Source: Dactylosporangium sp040689395 (GTDB lineage Bacteria > Actinomycetota > Actinomycetes > Mycobacteriales > Micromonosporaceae). From it: 64,000 nt of DNA. The translations under genes and the position numbers were made by a program. The DNA lies in contig NZ_JBFAZX010000003.1 of the NCBI RefSeq assembly GCF_040689395.1, positions 1-64,000 of the forward strand, written 5' to 3'. This document shows, in pieces, positions 23,929-31,507 of the stretch (position 1 is the first letter of the stretch; each line of letters begins with the position of its first letter). The notes under the pieces were generated by a model that saw only the letters and a list, made by a program, of their open reading frames with translations, was not told the DNA's origin and ran no database searches.

Positions 23929-25242
23929 TCACGCTGAGGACGAACGGGCCGGGTACGCGAAGGACACCGCGAGCGCCTCCATGTTCCACAGAATCCGCTC
24001 GGCGTCGCTCGGCGCCAGCAGCGCCGTGTCGGTGTGGGCGGTGCAGCGCATGGCGCCGGGCACGTCGGGCAGGTCCTCGACGTCGAGGATGAACGGCTCG
24101 AACGCGGGGTGGTCCTGCCGCCGTACCCAGGACAGCCGCGACGCCGGCAGCGCCGCCTCGATGTCCTCGGCGGTGGGGGAGTCCATCGGCACCGGGCCGC
24201 GCCGGTCGTTGAGGAAGCAGCCGATCTCCAAAGGCTCCCCGCGCTCGGCCGTCACCCGGTCCACCAGCGCCCACAGGTCGCGCTGGTCGAAGTAGCCGTA
24301 CTTGAACGCGGCGAGCGCCGCCCGCCGCGCCCGGTCGACCAGCTCGTCGACGCCGGTCTCGCAGTCGACCAGGCACAGCCCGGCCTGTACCGCGGTGCAC
24401 ACCACGTCGTCCAGCCCAGCGCGGAACCGGTTGCTCACCAGCGGGCGTACCACGACCGGGTTGAACCCGAACGTCTCGTGCACCGCCGCGGCGAACACCG
24501 CCAGCAGCGTCACCGCCGGGTCGACGTCCAGCCGGGCCGTGATCGCGCGCAGCGCCAGGGGCAGCGCGGACGAGTCGAACCGCGCCCGCCAGTACCGCGG
24601 CGAGCTCGGCACCTCCGGCGTGGCGAAGCGCTGCGGCGGCATCGCCCGCAGCACCGACTCGAAGTGCCGCATCGCCGAGGCGTTCTGCCGCCGCCCGGCC
24701 GGGGAGGCCTGCCACGCGGCCTGCTCCAGTGGCGCCAGCCCGGCGACCGGCGCGCTCGGGCGCTCGGCGACCTCGCGCAGCATCGTCCGCGCGCCCGCGG
24801 CGTCCATGGCGAAGTGCGAGATGAGGGCCACGAGATGAGCCGGGGCGCCGTCGCGGGAGACCACCGCGGCCCGGAACGGCCATTCGGTGGCGAAGTTCAA
24901 GGGCCGGTCACGGTACCGCTGTGCCACCGTCTCCGGATCGACGTCCTCGTAAACCTCGAGCTCCAGTTCACCCTCGGCGAACACCTCCTGCTCGGGTGTC
25001 CCGCCGTCGCCGGGGATGTGCAGGCGGGTGCGCAGCGTGACGTACCGCTGCAGATGGAACCGCAGCTCGTCGACGACATCGTCGATCGTGGTGCCCGCCG
25101 GTATCGGCCGCGCACCACCGAGCGGCAGCCAGTCCCTGAGGGCTTGCACGGCGCGCCAGTTCTCGATCTGGCCCCAGGACAGGGGGCCGCGGCCGGCCCC
25201 CTCACCCTTGAACGGGACGACGACGCGGGAAGGGGCAGCCAT
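23929..25242 (-). CDS. Stand-alone condensation-domain protein (second copy)
   Basis: 437 residues, paralogue of the protein at 719-2053. It opens VVVPFKGEGAGRGPLSWGQ, has LRTRLHIPGDGGTPEQEVFAEGE and the acyl-transfer motif SHFAMDAAG (second His and Asp kept, first His absent), and ends with the domain's second half (VRPLVSNRFRAGLDDVV, LSWVRRQDHPAFEPFILDVEDLPDV). No carrier-protein or adenylation partner is encoded nearby. GAGGAG is 6 bases before the ATG. It probably catalyses or mimics acyl or aminoacyl transfer. Confidence 0.75.
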   Translation of the reverse strand: MAAPSRVVVPFKGEGAGRGPLSWGQIENWRAVQALRDWLPLGGARPIPAGTTIDDVVDELRFHLQRYVTLRTRLHIPGDGGTPEQEVFAEGELELEVYEDVDPETVAQRYRDRPLNFATEWPFRAAVVSRDGAPAHLVALISHFAMDAAGARTMLREVAERPSAPVAGLAPLEQAAWQASPAGRRQNASAMRHFESVLRAMPPQRFATPEVPSSPRYWRARFDSSALPLALRAITARLDVDPAVTLLAVFAAAVHETFGFNPVVVRPLVSNRFRAGLDDVVCTAVQAGLCLVDCETGVDELVDRARRAALAAFKYGYFDQRDLWALVDRVTAERGEPLEIGCFLNDRRGPVPMDSPTAEDIEAALPASRLSWVRRQDHPAFEPFILDVEDLPDVPGAMRCTAHTDTALLAPSDAERILWNMEALAVSFAYPARSSSA

Positions 25243-25278
25243 GTGCGCTCCTCGATTCGGGCGGGCATCCGCCGGAAT

Positions 25279-25420
25279 CTAACCATGCGGGCGGCCTCCC
25301 TTGAGGATCTTGTCGACAGCGTTCTCCGGCCCGTGGAGCGCCATGCCGGCCAGGCGCAGCTCAGCGCGGGGGACGGCGCGCACGGCCGCCCGGCGGTGCG
25401 CGCCGGCTTCATGCCCCGGC
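25279..25420 (-). other. Unrecognised C-terminal gene fragment in the intergenic region
   Basis: A minus-strand frame ending at the TAG at 25279 gives a protein-like tail, VPRAELRLAGMALHGPENAV followed by DKILKGGRPHG, without a start codon or ribosome site of its own. Composition is more natural than surrounding frames, and it abuts the broken AraC gene. It may be the end of a gene whose body was deleted. Family not recognised; the remaining bases of the 25243-25442 gap show nothing else. Confidence 0.25.
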
Positions 25421-25442
25421 CCCTGGCTTGTACGTTGTGAAC

Positions 25443-25581
25443 ATGGCGTCCGAGCTGGTCACGGCGTGGCGCCCGCGCGTGCCGGGCGTCGCCGAGGTCT
25501 TCCACGCCACTTCGCCGACCACGCGTATCCGCTGCACGTGCACGACACGTGGACGCTGTTCGCCGTCGACGACTACGCCGC
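25443..25581 (+). pseudogene. N-terminal remnant of an AraC-family regulator with cupin sensor
   Basis: MASELVTAWRPRVPGVAEVFHA in one frame is followed, one frame away, by HFADHAYPLHVHDTWTLF and AVDDYA. Together they reproduce the start of actinobacterial AraC regulators (WRPxVPGVxEVxHA-x-FxxHAYPxHxHDxWTLxxVDD). A frameshift sits at the HA/HF junction, and everything after about residue 45 is missing because the next gene's 3' end begins there. Both the effector domain and the DNA-binding domain are lost. Confidence 0.65.
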
Positions 25582-25944
25582 CCAGGGCGGCGTGCCGACC
25601 AGGGTGCCGTCCATGCGGTGGGCCGTCACCCCCGCCCGCAGCGCGACGTACACCTCGGCCGGCTCGTCCAGCGGGTTGCCGAGCTCGATCTTCTCGCCGG
25701 CGGGCACGACGGCCGCGTCGCCCGGCCCGAGCACCTCGCCACCCGGCGCGAGGTGGATGCCGCCGGAGAGCACCATGAAGACCTCGTCGCGGTCGATCGT
25801 GTGCGGCATCGACTGGGTGCCGGCCGGCACGGTGAGCCGCCACGCGCAGATCTCCTGCGAGCCGTGGCTGGGTCCGGAGTACACCGCGAACTTTGTGCCT
25901 CCGAGCTCGAATCGCGGCGCGTCGGCCGCGCGGACGATACTCAT
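25573..25944 (-). CDS. Small cupin protein divergent from a MarR regulator
   Basis: 123 residues. MSIVRAADAPRFELGGTKFAVYSGPSHGSQ leads into a single cupin barrel (MPHTIDRDEVFMVLSGGIHLAPGGEVLGPGDAAVVPAGE); motif 1 has His, Asp and Glu in HTIDRDE rather than the usual HxH, so the metal site may be altered. The start follows GGAAGGGACAGAGG. Its promoter, TTTACA-N17-TACTTT, is overlapped by both MarR operator copies, so the MarR protein probably represses it. Its 3' end abuts an AraC remnant. Confidence 0.78.
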   Translation of the reverse strand: MSIVRAADAPRFELGGTKFAVYSGPSHGSQEICAWRLTVPAGTQSMPHTIDRDEVFMVLSGGIHLAPGGEVLGPGDAAVVPAGEKIELGNPLDEPAEVYVALRAGVTAHRMDGTLVGTPPWAA

Positions 25945-25976
25945 CCTCTGTCCCTTCCGTCGGTTGGTGTGTCTTG

Positions 25977-26017
25977 AAAGTAAACCAGGTTTCGTACTTT
26001 GTAAACGGGGTTTCGTA
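25977..26017. promoter_or_regulatory. Divergent promoters and tandem MarR operator
   Basis: GTAAACCAGGTTTCGTA (25980-25996) and GTAAACGGGGTTTCGTA (26001-26017) are near-identical 17-mers 21 bases apart, each containing an AAAC-N3-GTTT palindrome. On the minus strand TTTACA (26000-26005) and TACTTT (25977-25982) with 17 bases between them form a promoter for the cupin gene. The second operator copy reaches the first base of the MarR start codon, so autoregulation is likely. Confidence 0.65.
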
Positions 26018-26445
26018 TGTCCGATCTCACCGATGACGTGCCGCTGGGCCGCCTCCTGCTGCAGGCGCACCGCCGAGCCCAGGCCGCGTCGCTGGCGAAG
26101 TTGCAGGCGAGCGGGCACGCCGAGATCCGGCTGGGTCATGTACCGGTGATCACGAACCTCGACCCGGAGGGCACGCGGATCACCGACCTGGCCGCGCGGG
26201 CCGGGATGACGCGGCAGATGATGGGCCGGCTGGTGAAGGAGCTCGAGGCGATCGGCTACGTGCGCTCGCGCCCGCACGAGACCGACCAGCGGGCCGTGGT
26301 GGTGACGCTGACCGAGCGGGGGGAGCGGTTCCGCGCGGAGGCCCCCGTCGCGATGGCCGCCGTGGATCGGGACTTCGCGCAGCTGCTGGGCCCGGACGAA
26401 CTGGCCCGGCTACGCGGGATGCTGCTGCGCATCAGCGAGTCTTGA
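26017..26445 (+). CDS. MarR-family transcriptional regulator
   Basis: 142 residues. The winged helix reads TRITDLAARAGMTRQMMGRLVKELEAIGYVRSRPHETDQRAVVVTLTERG, with the DxRxxxxxLT-like wing of MarR (DQRAVVVTLT). Helices on both sides make the dimer interface. Binds the tandem operator immediately upstream and probably controls itself and the divergent cupin gene. Ligand unknown. Confidence 0.87.
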   Translation: MSDLTDDVPLGRLLLQAHRRAQAASLAKLQASGHAEIRLGHVPVITNLDPEGTRITDLAARAGMTRQMMGRLVKELEAIGYVRSRPHETDQRAVVVTLTERGERFRAEAPVAMAAVDRDFAQLLGPDELARLRGMLLRISES

Positions 26446-26474
26446 GCCCGTGACTGTCCGCGTGACGCACTGCC

Positions 26475-26720
26475 GGTCGTGGCCGCCGGGGCTCGCGTGA
26501 GGCGCGGAAGCGGGCCGGTGGTTCGCGGTGCCGCGCTCGCCGGTCGCTGTGAGGGTCGCCCGCAAGGCGGGTGTGCGCGTGGTGTGCCGCCGGTTGCCCG
26601 GTCGTGGCTGGCCCCGGCTCGTATGAGATGCGAAAGCGGGCTCACCCCGGTCGCCGGCCGCTCGCATGGCGGGCTGGCCCGCGCAGCGCGCCGTGTGAGG
26701 CGCGGAAGCGGGCCGGTGAT
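26475..26720. repeat. Imperfect dispersed repeats in a gene-free interval
   Basis: The 426-base gap after the MarR gene has no supported gene. GAGGCGCGGAAGCGGGCC occurs identically near 26499 and 26697, with a diverged copy (GAGATGCGAAAGCGGGCT) near 26625. The sequence before two of them also matches (CGGTCGTGGC followed by GGCTCG, at 26475 and 26600), and GTGCCGCGCT follows two of them. Function unknown; a decayed repeat array or noncoding RNA are options. Confidence 0.45.
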
Positions 26721-26871
26721 GTGCCGTGCCGCGCTGACCCGGGCCGCTCGTGGCTCGGGCCGGCGCGCGCCGGGCCGCCCGCGGTGCTGCCCGCGCATGC
26801 GTCCGGCCGCCCGGCGACCGGCGCTTCGGTGTCGAGGCGAGGTGCGGTGCGGGCGGCCGGCGCGCGGGCCG

Positions 26872-27219
26872 CTATGCGGCGGCGTCGTTCGTCGACAGTT
26901 GGAGGCGCCGCAGCCGTCGTTCGGCCGCCGCCGCGTTGCGGTGCAGGCGGTCCGTCTCGGTGCTCAGCAGCTCGCGCCCCACTTCCGTCAGCCGGTAGTA
27001 GCGGCGCAGCCGGGACGCGACGACCTCCTCCCGGTCCACCTCGATCAGGCCGTCGACGCGCAGCCGGTCCAGGATGCCGTACAGCGTGCCCGCCTGCAGG
27101 CGCACCCGGCCCTCCGAGATGCGGCGCACGTCGTCCAGCACGCTGTAGCCGTGCTGCGGCTCGGCCGCCAGGGCGGTCAGGACCAGGAACGTCGGTTCGC
27201 GCAGCGGTAAGCCAGTCAT
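26872..27219 (-). CDS. PadR-family transcriptional regulator
   Basis: 115 residues. MTGLPLREPTFLVLTALAAEPQHGYSVLDDV and LQAGTLYGILDRLRVDGLIEV are the PadR winged-helix signature, followed by RRYYRLTEVGRELL and a C-terminal dimerisation helix. A minus-strand -10 TATAGT (27227-27232) lies seven bases before this ATG, indicating a leaderless start; ATG at 27225 is an alternative. TATATA and TGTATA (27229-27247) flank the promoter as a likely autoregulatory site. No adjacent transporter or membrane target is encoded in the same unit. Confidence 0.85.
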   Translation of the reverse strand: MTGLPLREPTFLVLTALAAEPQHGYSVLDDVRRISEGRVRLQAGTLYGILDRLRVDGLIEVDREEVVASRLRRYYRLTEVGRELLSTETDRLHRNAAAAERRLRRLQLSTNDAAA

Positions 27220-27274
27220 ACCCATCACTATATAAAGATAGCCTGTATATGGAATCAACCGATCGGTCAGGCGA

Positions 27275-28060
27275 TCACGGGGTCACCGCGATGTTCGTCA
27301 GGCCGATCGTGGCGTTGCGGACGGTGTTGGAGGCGTAGACCACGTTGAGGTTGCCGGCGCACTTCGACGTCGAGGTGACGTTGATGGCGTACCGTCCGGC
27401 GCCGCCCAGGTCTGAGACGTTGTCCCGCCAGACGTTGCCGCAGCCCGAGCCCGCCACCGGGTTGTGCGTCTCGTAGCCGTTGGCGAACGTGCCCGGCGCG
27501 AGCCGGATCGTCTGCCCCGGCCGGGCGTTCGCGAGTGCCGCGGTCAGCTGCGCCGCGGTCGAGACGTCCACTGTGGACCCCGAGGTCGGCGGCGAGGAGG
27601 GCGCGGGCGACGAAGGCGCGGGCGATGAGGGTGCGGGCGACGAACGTGTGGGCGCGGGCGACGTGCCGCCACCCGCGCAGGGCGCCCCGTTCAGCAGGCA
27701 TCCGATCGGTACCCCGGTGCCGCTCACGTTGAACCCGAAGCTGACTGACCCGCCGGCCGCGATCGTGCCGTTCCACGAGACGTTCGCGAACCGGTAGTGC
27801 TGAGCGCTGCCGGTGCGTACCGAATCCCATGAACTGCTCACCGACGACCCGGCGGGCAGGTCGAACTCGACCACCCACCCTGAGGCGGCGGCATCACCGC
27901 GGTTGGCGATCGTGAATCCGGCGCCGTATCCGCTGTCCCACACCGACGTCTGCGTGAACGTGGCCGTGAGTGACGCCGACGCGGCCGAGGCGAGCGGCGC
28001 GACCAAGAAGGCCGCGGCGCCGGTCGCTGCGACGGGCAGCAGGAGGCGGAGGATGCGCAT
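27275..28060 (-). CDS. Secreted CBM2 protein with a shortened right-handed beta-helix domain
   Basis: 261 residues. Sec signal peptide (MRILRLLLPVAATGAAAFLV to ASA), then a cellulose-binding CBM2 domain (about 30-130, with VWDSGYGAGFTI, SGWVVEFDLP and a Cys pair), a Pro/Ser/Ala linker of repeated APSSP, then STAAQLTAALANARPGQTIRLAPGTF, the start of a pectate-lyase-like beta-helix. It then jumps to GNVWRDNVSDLGG...NVVYASNTV, a segment that normally lies at the very end of such domains. The central coils are missing in frame, so catalysis is doubtful although binding to cell-wall polysaccharide should remain. Confidence 0.7.
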   Translation of the reverse strand: MRILRLLLPVAATGAAAFLVAPLASAASASLTATFTQTSVWDSGYGAGFTIANRGDAAASGWVVEFDLPAGSSVSSSWDSVRTGSAQHYRFANVSWNGTIAAGGSVSFGFNVSGTGVPIGCLLNGAPCAGGGTSPAPTRSSPAPSSPAPSSPAPSSPPTSGSTVDVSTAAQLTAALANARPGQTIRLAPGTFANGYETHNPVAGSGCGNVWRDNVSDLGGAGRYAINVTSTSKCAGNLNVVYASNTVRNATIGLTNIAVTP

Positions 28061-28101
28061 CGACCTGCCCTTCCTCAGCGGGAGCATGCGTCGATGAATT
28101 A

Positions 28102-28129
28102 GTTAACTGTCTTAACAGCAACGGGTCAA
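28102..28129 (-). promoter_or_regulatory. Promoter with TTAAC repeats upstream of the CBM2 gene
   Basis: On the minus strand TTGACC (28124-28129) is followed after 17-18 bases by TTAACT/TAACTA. Two direct TTAAC repeats (28103-28107 and 28112-28116, plus strand) overlap the spacer and -10, as an operator would. The region is notably AT-rich for this genome. Confidence 0.4.
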
Positions 28130-28507
28130 TGCTTCAGCACCCTCGACTACCTTACGAAATCGAACTACTACGACAAGTTAACCTCGGACGTTGATGAAGA
28201 TCACTGGGGCGGCGTCGCCGGGCGAGCCGCGCGGACCGTGCCAAGACGAAGCCGCTCTTCACGTCACAGGCGCCGCGGCTGTCAGGTCGACGGCTCGCCC
28301 GGAGGACCGCGTTGAGGGCGTGACCGGCGAACGTGAACCACGGCGCCGGAGAGGCGGGCGACGTCCATGCCGGGAGGTCGGGGCGGGCCGCGAGCCGCGC
28401 GACCGGGTGGACGCGCGCGACGGTACTGCCGGCGCGGCGCGGCTGGTCGACGTGTCCATCGGCGCGGCACCGCTCAGGCATGGACCCTGCCGGCGACACG
28501 CGGCGGG

Positions 28508-28654
28508 GGAGCGGAGTTCCCGGAGCTACGGCTGGACTACGTGCTGGCCACGCCGGGCGTGACCGGCCGGTTCACCGGCTGCTACGTCGTGACCGGCGGG
28601 GAGGCGGAGTCCGCGTCGGAGCATTGTCCGCTGGTGGCCCGGACAGTGCGGAGG
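28508..28654 (+). pseudogene. C-terminal remnant of an endonuclease/exonuclease/phosphatase-family gene
   Basis: GAEFPELRLDYVLATPGVTG through SASEHCPLVARTV is the characteristic end of EEP-fold enzymes (R-x-DYVLAT..., then SxHxPL with the catalytic His). The N-terminal catalytic part is absent: upstream sequence from 28130 to 28507 shows no related frame and no gene. The remnant lies antisense to the last codons of the following minus-strand gene. Not expected to be functional. Confidence 0.6.
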
Positions 28655-29003
28655 CCTGCGCGGCGGCGGCCTGCGCGGCGCTGCCGGAGGTCCGCGGGTC
28701 GATCTGCTCGCGCGGCGGCAGGCGCCGGTGCCCGCCGAGCGGCGGGTTGGCCACCCAGCGGATGATCGGGCCCTGGCCCGGGTCGGGCAGCCACCCCAGG
28801 AACCGGCTCCACAGCTGCTCGGCACCGAACTGGCGCAGGTCCTCGGCGGCGTCGGCGACGCGCAGCGCCATGAGCGTGCGCAGCGCGGCCGGACTGTCAC
28901 CGTACTCGGCGACGAGCTGCTCCCGCTTCGCGGCGCACGGCCACGGCTCGGCACATCCCGTGCACCGCCATGTCGGCCGGGCCGGGATGTGCGCCTCGGT
29001 CAC
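28572..29003 (-). CDS. Small cysteine-motif protein (CTGCAEPWPC)
   Basis: 143 residues as read. VTEAHIPARPTWRCTGCAEPWPC at the start has a CxxCxxPxPC motif that may bind zinc, followed by a helical region (LRTLMALRVADAAEDLRQF) and LWSRFLGWLPDPG. Proteins of this kind are common in Micromonosporaceae and have no known function. The GTG overlaps the previous stop as GTGA. The last ~30 codons are low-complexity and run antisense through a nuclease remnant, so the natural C-terminus may have been replaced by a deletion junction. Confidence 0.6.
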   Translation of the reverse strand: MTEAHIPARPTWRCTGCAEPWPCAAKREQLVAEYGDSPAALRTLMALRVADAAEDLRQFGAEQLWSRFLGWLPDPGQGPIIRWVANPPLGGHRRLPPREQIDPRTSGSAAQAAAAQASALSGPPADNAPTRTPPPRRSRRSSR

Positions 29004-29203
29004 CCAAGGCTCCCCGGCCGGGCGACCTCGAGGCGTCGCAGGGCGTACACGAGCACCGAGTTGCGCGCCGTCACGTACTGGTCGCACGGCCAGGGGCGGC
29101 CGCAGTCGCGGCACTGCTCGGCGCGCTTGAGCTTCGCGGCCAGCCACGAGCGGGGCCGCGGCTGGTGGCGGCGGCGCTGGCGGACCAGGTCTGGCAGCTC
29201 CAT
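29000..29203 (-). CDS. Small cysteine-motif protein (CRDCGRPWPC)
   Basis: 67 residues, MELPDLVRQRRRHQPRPRSW... with CRDCGRPWPC in the centre and a short C-terminal helix. The motif is the same CxxCxxPxPC as in the next gene, to which it is joined by a GTGA overlap. The basic N-terminus could contact nucleic acid. It starts 9 bases after the diguanylate cyclase gene ends, so the three genes form one unit. Function unknown. Confidence 0.6.
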   Translation of the reverse strand: MELPDLVRQRRRHQPRPRSWLAAKLKRAEQCRDCGRPWPCDQYVTARNSVLVYALRRLEVARPGSLG

Positions 29204-29212
29204 AGCGGTTCC

Positions 29213-29929
29213 TTAGTTCGCCGTCGTCGGATGGGGGAAGACGTCCTTCTCCACCGGCAGCCGGGGCTTGCCGAAGCGGAGCGTGGTGTGCACGACGTGC
29301 TGGTGGGCGGCCAGGTGCGGGTGCGTGGCCAGGATCGGGCGGCGGCGGGCGCCCTTCGAGCGATACATGGCCGCGTCGGCACGGTGGACGGCGTCGGCGA
29401 GGTGTGCGTCGGGCTCGACGGGGACGAGCCCGACGGACACGCTGACGGTGACGACCTGGCCGGCCAGCCGCATCGGCGCGGCGAGCGCCTCCGCGAGTCG
29501 GTCGGCCTGCTCCTGCGGGTTGTCGTGGCGGCCGGCGAGGAGCCCGGCGAACTCGTCGCCCCCCAGTCGGGCCACGAGGCCCGATCCGGCGTAGTCGGAC
29601 AGGCGCCGGGCGGTCGTCACGAGCACCTCGTCGCCGGCCGAGTGGCCGAACATGTCGTTGATCTGTTTGAACCCGTCGACGTCGAGCACGACGGCGACCA
29701 GCGGGTGACGCGCGCGGTCCGCGACCAGCTGGGTGCCGCACTTGTAGAAGGCCCGCCGGTTCGCCAGCCCGGTGAGCGGGTCGTGGTCGGCGGCGTGCCG
29801 CTCGACCTCGAGCTCCGCGGCCAGCCGCTCGGCGAGGCGCTCCGCGCGACGCGCGCGTAGATAGAGAGGAAGGACGGCACACGCCCCGGCCGCCGCGGCC
29901 GCACCGGCCAGGAAGGCGAGGGGATCCAT
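29213..29929 (-). CDS. GGDEF-domain diguanylate cyclase
   Basis: 238 residues. One membrane helix (MDPLAFLAGAAAAAGACAVL), a short coiled segment, then a GGDEF domain: DHDPLTGLANRRAF, VVLDVDGFKQINDMFGHSAGDEVL and the active loop RLGGDEFAG, which is canonical, so c-di-GMP synthesis is expected. Later VSVSVGLV and ADAAMYRSKGARR complete the fold. No RxxD inhibitory site is evident before the GGDEF loop. First gene of a unit with the two cysteine-motif proteins; divergent from the DUF397 gene. Confidence 0.88.
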   Translation of the reverse strand: MDPLAFLAGAAAAAGACAVLPLYLRARRAERLAERLAAELEVERHAADHDPLTGLANRRAFYKCGTQLVADRARHPLVAVVLDVDGFKQINDMFGHSAGDEVLVTTARRLSDYAGSGLVARLGGDEFAGLLAGRHDNPQEQADRLAEALAAPMRLAGQVVTVSVSVGLVPVEPDAHLADAVHRADAAMYRSKGARRRPILATHPHLAAHQHVVHTTLRFGKPRLPVEKDVFPHPTTAN

Positions 29930-30137
29930 GCGCGCGTCCCTTCCGGAGATCGCAGCTGGGGAAGCCGCCCGATCATTTGGGAACGAACGTCCGGTTTTGA
30001 TCACAAACTGTGAGCAAGCCCTGACATTCGCACATGCGCTAGCATGCGCTTTATCGGCTGCAGAAGCAAGAGCCGATGCACGTGCAGATGCCGATTGCTT
30101 GGTGAACATTCATCCAAGGTCCTCAAGAAAGATGCAT

Positions 30138-30380
30138 ATGGAACCGACGTACAACGGGATGCCGGCCGGCCGCCTGGCGGGTGTGACCTGGCAGAAGAGC
30201 CGCCGCAGCAACCCCAGCGGCAACTGTGTCGAGCTGGCGCGCCTGTCCGACGGGAGCGGCTTCGCCATGCGTAACTCGCGCGACCCTGAAGGGCCGGCGC
30301 TCATCTACACCTTCGAGGAGATCGCGGCCTTCGTCGGTGGTGCCCGTGACGGCGACTTCGACAATCTGTTATCTGAGTAA
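30138..30380 (+). CDS. DUF397 protein
   Basis: 80 residues. TWQKSRRSNPSGNCVELARL, FAMRNSRDPEGPALIYTFEEIAAFVGGARDGDFD is the full DUF397 signature. These small proteins occur in large numbers beside XRE regulators in sporulating actinomycetes and are thought to act as their partners (BldB/AbaA-like families). Here it precedes the XRE gene by 180 bases, the reverse of the usual order. ATG 30132 is an alternative start; AAGAAAG lies just before. Confidence 0.85.
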   Translation: MEPTYNGMPAGRLAGVTWQKSRRSNPSGNCVELARLSDGSGFAMRNSRDPEGPALIYTFEEIAAFVGGARDGDFDNLLSE

Positions 30381-30560
30381 TCGGACCAGAAGAACAAGCA
30401 GGATCGCCCCCCGCCCGTAGACGCGAGCCGACTCCCGCTTACTGTCCGGTCATGGCATGCTTACTCCGGCCCGAACGCCAAGTCTGGCTCGGACAGCCTC
30501 GCGGAACCGAACCAGATCGGCGCCGCCGCTGTTCGTTCACGACAGTCCGGAGGCAGCACG

Positions 30561-31448
30561 GTGACGACCGGTCCAACTGAAGGAGGAGCGTCCGGAGGCC
30601 CCACGGTCCTCCGGATGCTGCTGGGCGCACACCTGCGGCGCTTACGTGAGGCACAGGGCGTCACCCGCGAAGACGCCGGCTGGGAGATCCGCTCCTCGGA
30701 GTCGAAGATCAGCCGGATGGAGCTCGGCCGCGTCGGCTTCAAGGAGCGCGACGTCGCCGACCTGCTCACCCTCTACGGGATGGACGACACGGAGGAGCGC
30801 ACCCGCCTGCTCGCGCTGGCCCGTGACGCCAACAACCCCGGCTGGTGGCACCGCTTCGGCGACGTGCTGCCCAACTGGTTCCAGTCCTACCTCGGCCTCG
30901 AGGCCGCCGCGGCCCTCATCCGCACCTACGAGGTGCAGTTCGTGCCCGGCCTGCTGCAGACCCACGAGTATGCGCGCTCCGTCGTCCGGCTCGGCCACGG
31001 CCGGGCCAAGGAGGACGAGATCGAGCGCCGGGTCGAGCTGCGCATGCAGCGCCAGCAGATCCTGACCCGCCCGGATGCGGCCCGCCTGTGGGTGGTGGTC
31101 GACGAGGCCGCGCTGCGCCGCCCGATCGGCGGCCTGGACATCATGCGCGGCCAGATCGAGGCGCTGCTGGACATCAATAGCAGTCTGCCCAACGTGCGAC
31201 TGCAGGTGATCCCGTTCAACGCCGGCGGCCACGCCGCGGCCGGCGGCGCGTTCACGATCCTGCGCTTCCCCGACGAGGACCTGCCGGACGTGGTCTACAT
31301 CGAGCAGCTCACCTCCGCGTTGTATCTCGACAAGCGCGACGACGTCGACCTCTACGCGGAGGCGATGGAGCGCCTGTGCGTGGAGGCCCGGCCGCCGACG
31401 GACACCTCGAAGGTCCTCCAGGACATCCGCAAGGACCTCGACGCGTAG
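30561..31448 (+). CDS. XRE-family regulator with DUF5753 domain
   Basis: 295 residues. Helix-turn-helix about residues 20-72 (LRRLREAQGVTREDAGWEIRSSESKISRMELG), then a DUF5753 domain (YEVQFVPGLLQTHEYARSVV, VVVDEAALRRPIGG, NVRLQVIPFNAGGHAAAGGAFTILRF, VYIEQLTSALYLD). Such proteins usually pair with a DUF397 protein, present just upstream, and influence differentiation or antibiotic production. GTG start with GGAGCG-like sequence upstream is weak; the frame leaves little alternative. The 180-base gap before it shows nothing else. Confidence 0.88.
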   Translation: MTTGPTEGGASGGPTVLRMLLGAHLRRLREAQGVTREDAGWEIRSSESKISRMELGRVGFKERDVADLLTLYGMDDTEERTRLLALARDANNPGWWHRFGDVLPNWFQSYLGLEAAAALIRTYEVQFVPGLLQTHEYARSVVRLGHGRAKEDEIERRVELRMQRQQILTRPDAARLWVVVDEAALRRPIGGLDIMRGQIEALLDINSSLPNVRLQVIPFNAGGHAAAGGAFTILRFPDEDLPDVVYIEQLTSALYLDKRDDVDLYAEAMERLCVEARPPTDTSKVLQDIRKDLDA

Positions 31449-31507
31449 GACCATCGCCGCCCGGTTCCGGGACGCCCGATTCCAGCACGAGCCGCCCGAG
31501 CTCGTGG

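Noticed and set aside
22507..23937. Plus-strand continuation of the monooxygenase fragment to 23937
   Set aside because: After about 22506 the frame is the antisense of the PPOX-like and hydrolase genes, which have clear motifs on the minus strand.
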